A DNA stretch of 6,808 bases from NCBI GenBank assembly GCA_948960675.1, contig CARDPF010000176.1, positions 1 to 6,808 on the forward strand, written 5' to 3'. A program made the translations under genes and the position numbers. Below the pieces are notes generated by a model. It saw nothing but the letters and a program-made list of their open reading frames with translations. It was not told the DNA's origin and made no database searches. Numbering within the stretch: the stretch's first letter is position 1; each line of letters begins with the position of its first letter. Positions 6,801 to 6,808 of the stretch are shown piece by piece. The stretch comes from an uncultured Eisenbergiella sp. GTDB taxonomy: Bacteria; Bacillota; Clostridia; Lachnospirales; Lachnospiraceae.

Positions 6801-6808
6801 TGGGGACG

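Noticed and set aside
1..6808. CRISPR array, tRNA or rRNA genes, transposase genes
   Set aside because: Almost all of the window is filled by five ordinary coding regions. No spaced identical repeats, cloverleaf, rRNA or transposase motifs were seen.

Overview
The window holds one compact five-gene operon on the + strand: a sugar ABC importer followed by its dedicated two-component system. It shows high-quality Shine-Dalgarno sites, roughly balanced base composition, GTG and TTG starts, and LplB/LplC/YesN/YesM-type protein families. Together these suggest a Firmicute of the class Clostridia, most likely a gut-type Lachnospiraceae. That assignment is an inference from style and families, not a database result.

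Layout. Positions 1-101 are the 3' end of an upstream transcription unit, closed by a strong intrinsic terminator (67-101). A candidate promoter (111-138) follows, with a perfect -10 box and a poor -35. The importer genes come next: permease 1 of the LplB type (210-1130, GTG start), permease 2 of the LplC/YtcP type (1173-2051) and a lipoprotein solute-binding protein (2139-3692). A second stem-loop with a U-run (3703-3745) separates the importer from the regulatory genes. These are a YesN-type response regulator with receiver and AraC DNA-binding domains (3761-5014, TTG start) and a YesM-type membrane histidine kinase (5007-6746). The two overlap by 8 bases. The last 62 bases carry small inverted and direct repeats that may be the edge of a dispersed repeat.

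How it works together (inference from the families). The lipoprotein captures an oligosaccharide or sugar derivative outside the cell, and the two permeases form the membrane channel. No ATPase is encoded here, so a shared MsmX/MsiK-type ATPase from elsewhere in the genome probably powers transport. The kinase probably senses the sugar, or the loaded binding protein, through its external domain. It would then phosphorylate Asp54 of the regulator, which would activate the operon promoter. The substrate cannot be read from the sequence, because no glycoside hydrolase or metabolic gene lies in the window.

The five genes look intact and conventional. I found no evidence of a new type of system. 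The points most worth a second look are the internal terminator placed directly before a strong ribosome binding site, the repeat-like tail that contains the kinase stop codon, the homopolymer tracts in the kinase gene and the weak-35 promoter with CGTTA repeats.
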